The position numbers and the translations under genes were made by a program. A DNA stretch of 7,675 nt from Hyphomicrobiales bacterium (lineage in GTDB: Bacteria; Pseudomonadota; Alphaproteobacteria; Rhizobiales; JAKIUO01). The notes below the pieces were generated by a model. That model was not told the DNA's origin, did not search any database, and worked only from the letters and a program-made list of their open reading frames with translations. This document shows, one piece after another, positions 5,800-7,675 of the stretch. How positions within the stretch are numbered: the stretch's first letter is position 1; the number at the start of each line of letters is the position of its first letter. The stretch lies in the NCBI GenBank assembly GCA_027069645.1, contig JALXEI010000069.1:1-7675 (forward strand), read 5' to 3'.

Positions 5800-6831
5800 T
5801 CACGCCTCCCGGGATTCATCATCCTCGAACAGCGCCGTTGAAAGGTAACGATCGGCCCCCGAGGGCGCAAAGGTAACAATATTTTTGCCCGAGAAACCGT
5901 CCCGGGTGGCCAGCATCATGGCCGCCGCCACATTGGCCCCTGTGGATATTCCCGCGGCGATACCCTCGATTTTTGCAAGAACCCGGGCTGTATCAAGCGC
6001 CGTTTCATCGGGAATGGTTATCACCTCGTCAATCAGATCGACATCAAGGACCTTTGGCACGAAACCGGCGCCGATCCCCTGTATTTTATGGGCCCCCGGC
6101 GGCTTCCCCGACAGGATGGCGCTGTTTTCAGGCTCCACCGCGACCACGGCAATTTCCGGCTTCAGGGCTTTCAGAGCGCGGGCACATCCGGTCAGTGTTC
6201 CGCCGGTCCCCACACCGGCAACCAGCACATCGATCTCGCCACCGGTATCATTCCAGATTTCCATCGCCGTTGTCTTTTCATGCACCAGAGGGTTTGCGGG
6301 ATTGGCAAACTGGCGCGCCATGATCGCTTCGGGAATCTCGCCAAGCAGTTCCTCTGCACGCAAAATCGCGCCTTTCATGCCTTCGGAAGCCGGAGTCAGC
6401 ACCAGTTCGGCGCCGAGATGGCGAAACAGCTTGCGCCGCTCGATACTCATGCTTTCCGGCATCACCAGAACGAGATTATAGGCACGCCGCGCACAGACAA
6501 ACGCAAGGCCGATACCGGTATTCCCCGAGGTGGGTTCGACTATCACCGCACCGGGCTCAATCTCGCCGCTCTCCTCCATTGCATCAATCATCGAAAGACC
6601 AATACGATCCTTGACGCTTGAAAGCGGATTGAAAAATTCAAGCTTGAGCAAAATGTCGGCATGAATACTCGTGGCGTGGCGCAGTTGCGACAGGCGGACC
6701 AGGGGGGTGTTGCCTATCGTCTGCGTGATATCGTCATAGACGCGCCCCCGCCCCCATTCACCAAGCCGATTTACCGTTTTCAGCCCGGCCTGATCGGGTG
6801 AGTCTTTTTCATCAGGATGACCTGTTGTCAT
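5800..6831 (-). CDS. cysK: Cysteine synthase (O-acetylserine sulfhydrylase family, PLP-dependent)
   Basis: 343 residues from the ATG at 6831. In that numbering PLP Lys74 lies in NPLSSVKDR, the substrate loop TSGNTG is at 101-106, the PLP-phosphate loop GVGTGGT is at 206-212, and the C-terminal SGADRYLST at 324-332 is a version of the SGERYLST seen in CysK. These enzymes make cysteine from O-acetylserine (or a related activated serine) and a sulfur donor in the cytoplasm. About 30 residues of charged sequence precede the usual family start (VYDDITQTIGNTPLVRL). A TTG at 6858 would add nine residues but has no better ribosome site; the ATG is preferred, with a weak GAAAG upstream. The gene is followed with zero gap by the MoeB-like gene, hinting that an activated sulfur carrier could be the donor. 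The CysK/CysM subtype is not settled. Confidence 0.9.
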   Translation of the reverse strand: MTTGHPDEKDSPDQAGLKTVNRLGEWGRGRVYDDITQTIGNTPLVRLSQLRHATSIHADILLKLEFFNPLSSVKDRIGLSMIDAMEESGEIEPGAVIVEPTSGNTGIGLAFVCARRAYNLVLVMPESMSIERRKLFRHLGAELVLTPASEGMKGAILRAEELLGEIPEAIMARQFANPANPLVHEKTTAMEIWNDTGGEIDVLVAGVGTGGTLTGCARALKALKPEIAVVAVEPENSAILSGKPPGAHKIQGIGAGFVPKVLDVDLIDEVITIPDETALDTARVLAKIEGIAAGISTGANVAAAMMLATRDGFSGKNIVTFAPSGADRYLSTALFEDDESREA

Positions 6832-6948
6832 TTCAATCTTTCTGCTGGCTTCGCGCAAATGTGTTGTAAAAACAATCTATCGCATACCACATGCCTCTCA
6901 CAACAGGGAAATAATACGTGATACTCTTGCGGCCGGTCACACGCCGGG
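6832..6948 (-). promoter_or_regulatory. Gap between dut and cysteine synthase; weak candidate promoter
   Basis: The 117-bp gap contains TTGTGA, a 17-base spacer and ATAGAT on the minus strand, a poor but possible sigma-70 arrangement that would serve the cysteine synthase/MoeB pair. I see no intrinsic terminator after dut, so read-through from coaBC-dut is also possible. No known sulfur-regulator site is recognised. Confidence 0.25.
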
Positions 6949-7413
6949 TCAGTGTCCCGTCGATCCAAAACCACCCGAGCCGCGCGGGGTCTCGTCAAGA
7001 TTGTCGGCCAGTTCGAAGCCGGCCAGTATCACCGACGCAATGACCATCTGGGCGATGCGCATGCCGCGAGTGATCTCAAAATCACTTGTACCGTGATTAA
7101 TGAGCAGCACTTTCACCTCGCCGCGATAATCGCTGTCAATCGTCCCTGGCGCATTCAGCACGGTTACACCATGTTTAAAGGCCAGACCGGAACGGGGGCG
7201 GATTTGCGCCTCGAAACCATGCGGCAGGGACATGGCAAAACCGGTCGGGATCAGCGCAAAAGCCCCGGGGCAAAGGATTTTTGGCGCATCCCCGGGAACG
7301 GCTGCGCACAGGTCCGCACCGGCTGCTTCAACGGAATGATAGTGCGGCAGGGGCAGCCCCTCCCCGTGCGCCAGTCTTCTGATTTTCACATTCACGGATC
7401 GGGTCGAATTCAT
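6949..7413 (-). CDS. dut: Deoxyuridine 5'-triphosphate nucleotidohydrolase (dUTPase)
   Basis: 154 residues, the normal size of the homotrimeric enzyme. It hydrolyses dUTP to dUMP and pyrophosphate, keeping uracil out of DNA and supplying dTMP synthesis. All five family motifs are present in order: AGADLCAA (31-38), RPRSGLA (72-78), GTIDSDYRGEV (90-100, with the catalytic Asp), RIAQMV (119-124) and the C-terminal P-loop-like RGSGGFGSTG (144-153). The start is the ATG at 7413, with GGAG five bases upstream. An upstream in-frame ATG at 7500 would add 29 residues read from inside coaBC in another frame and is rejected. The ATG overlaps the coaBC TGA (ATGA), so the two are translationally coupled. 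Confidence 0.97.
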   Translation of the reverse strand: MNSTRSVNVKIRRLAHGEGLPLPHYHSVEAAGADLCAAVPGDAPKILCPGAFALIPTGFAMSLPHGFEAQIRPRSGLAFKHGVTVLNAPGTIDSDYRGEVKVLLINHGTSDFEITRGMRIAQMVIASVILAGFELADNLDETPRGSGGFGSTGH

Positions 7414-7675
7414 TTGATCTCCGTTTGATGATCGGCAAGCATTGTCGCAACAAGATGCATCAACCGCCCGGCCACCTCTTCCTTGGCAAGCATTGGCCAT
7501 TCTTCACAAGTTTTGTCGCCAATGATCAACACCCTGTTTTTGTCCCCGCCAAAAACGCCACTTTCAGGAGAAACATCATTGGCAACAATCAGATCGCATC
7601 CCTTGGCCAGCAGTTTCTTGCGCGCATTTTTTTCAAGATCCTGCGTTTCGGCAGCAAAACCGATGACCAGGGCCG
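7410..7675 (-). CDS. coaBC: CoaBC bifunctional phosphopantothenoylcysteine synthetase/decarboxylase, C-terminal end only
   Basis: The 87 C-terminal residues are visible and the gene continues beyond the right edge. The sequence runs LVIGFAAETQDLEKNARKKL, then GCDLIVANDVS, then GVFGGDKNRVLII, then EEWPMLAKEEVAGRL. This is the conserved end of the CoaB (synthetase) domain of Dfp/CoaBC, which joins cysteine to 4'-phosphopantothenate in coenzyme A synthesis; GFAAET and NDVS are family hallmarks. The TGA stop (7412-7410) overlaps the dut ATG. The N-terminal CoaC decarboxylase domain is not in view, so the bifunctional call rests on the family's usual structure. Confidence 0.95.
   Translation of the reverse strand, partial: ALVIGFAAETQDLEKNARKKLLAKGCDLIVANDVSPESGVFGGDKNRVLIIGDKTCEEWPMLAKEEVAGRLMHLVATMLADHQTEIK

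Noticed and set aside
5323..6621. Plus-strand open frames of 116-198 residues opposite moeB and cysK
   Set aside because: No recognisable family, and they lie wholly antisense to genes with intact catalytic motifs.
6952..7428. 158-residue plus-strand open frame opposite dut
   Set aside because: Mirror of the complete five-motif dUTPase; no family resemblance and no convincing ribosome site.
7414..7500. Extended dUTPase start at 7500
   Set aside because: The extra 29 residues come from reading the coaBC C-terminal coding sequence in another frame; the ATG at 7413 has a proper ribosome site and gives the standard length.

Overview
The window looks like a chromosomal segment of an alphaproteobacterium. 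The closest matches I recognise for the coaBC, dut, cysteine synthase and MoeB-like proteins are alphaproteobacterial, the coding DNA is moderately GC-rich, and coaBC-dut-(cysK)-moeB is a familiar order in that class. I cannot name the genus from sequence alone. Every credible gene is on the minus strand, so transcription runs from the right edge to the left edge.

Right part (about 4990-7675), housekeeping: the 3' end of coaBC (coenzyme A synthesis) overlaps dut (dUTPase) by ATGA. After a gap of about 117 bp comes a cysteine synthase, whose TGA stop is directly followed by the ATG of a MoeB/ThiF-type E1-like adenylyltransferase. The last two probably form one operon linked to sulfur transfer.

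Middle (about 3190-4989), accessory in character: downstream of moeB lies a 160-bp foldback element with long imperfect inverted arms, flanked by a possible 5-bp target duplication. Next is a regulatory stretch with a perfect 12-bp palindrome over a candidate promoter. It precedes a two-gene ParF-like/ribbon-helix-helix pair (parA-type ATPase, then a small DNA-binding partner) joined by a TAATG stop-start overlap. Downstream of the pair is a second structured element of 264 bp with 27-bp imperfect terminal inverted repeats and three nested internal hairpins. No transposase is visible for either element.

Left part (1-3189), the largest gene: a TIR - NB-ARC - TPR protein of at least 1063 residues running off the left edge without a stop. 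It has a TIR_2-like domain with the candidate catalytic Glu, a full Walker A/B set and nine 42-43-residue kinesin-light-chain-type TPRs. The architecture is that of an NLR-like STAND sensor, most simply a predicted antiphage/abortive-infection NADase, though that function is inferred. The combination of a defence-type STAND protein, an orphan partition-like pair and two mobile-looking palindromic elements immediately beyond a conserved housekeeping operon suggests a small genomic island or variable locus.
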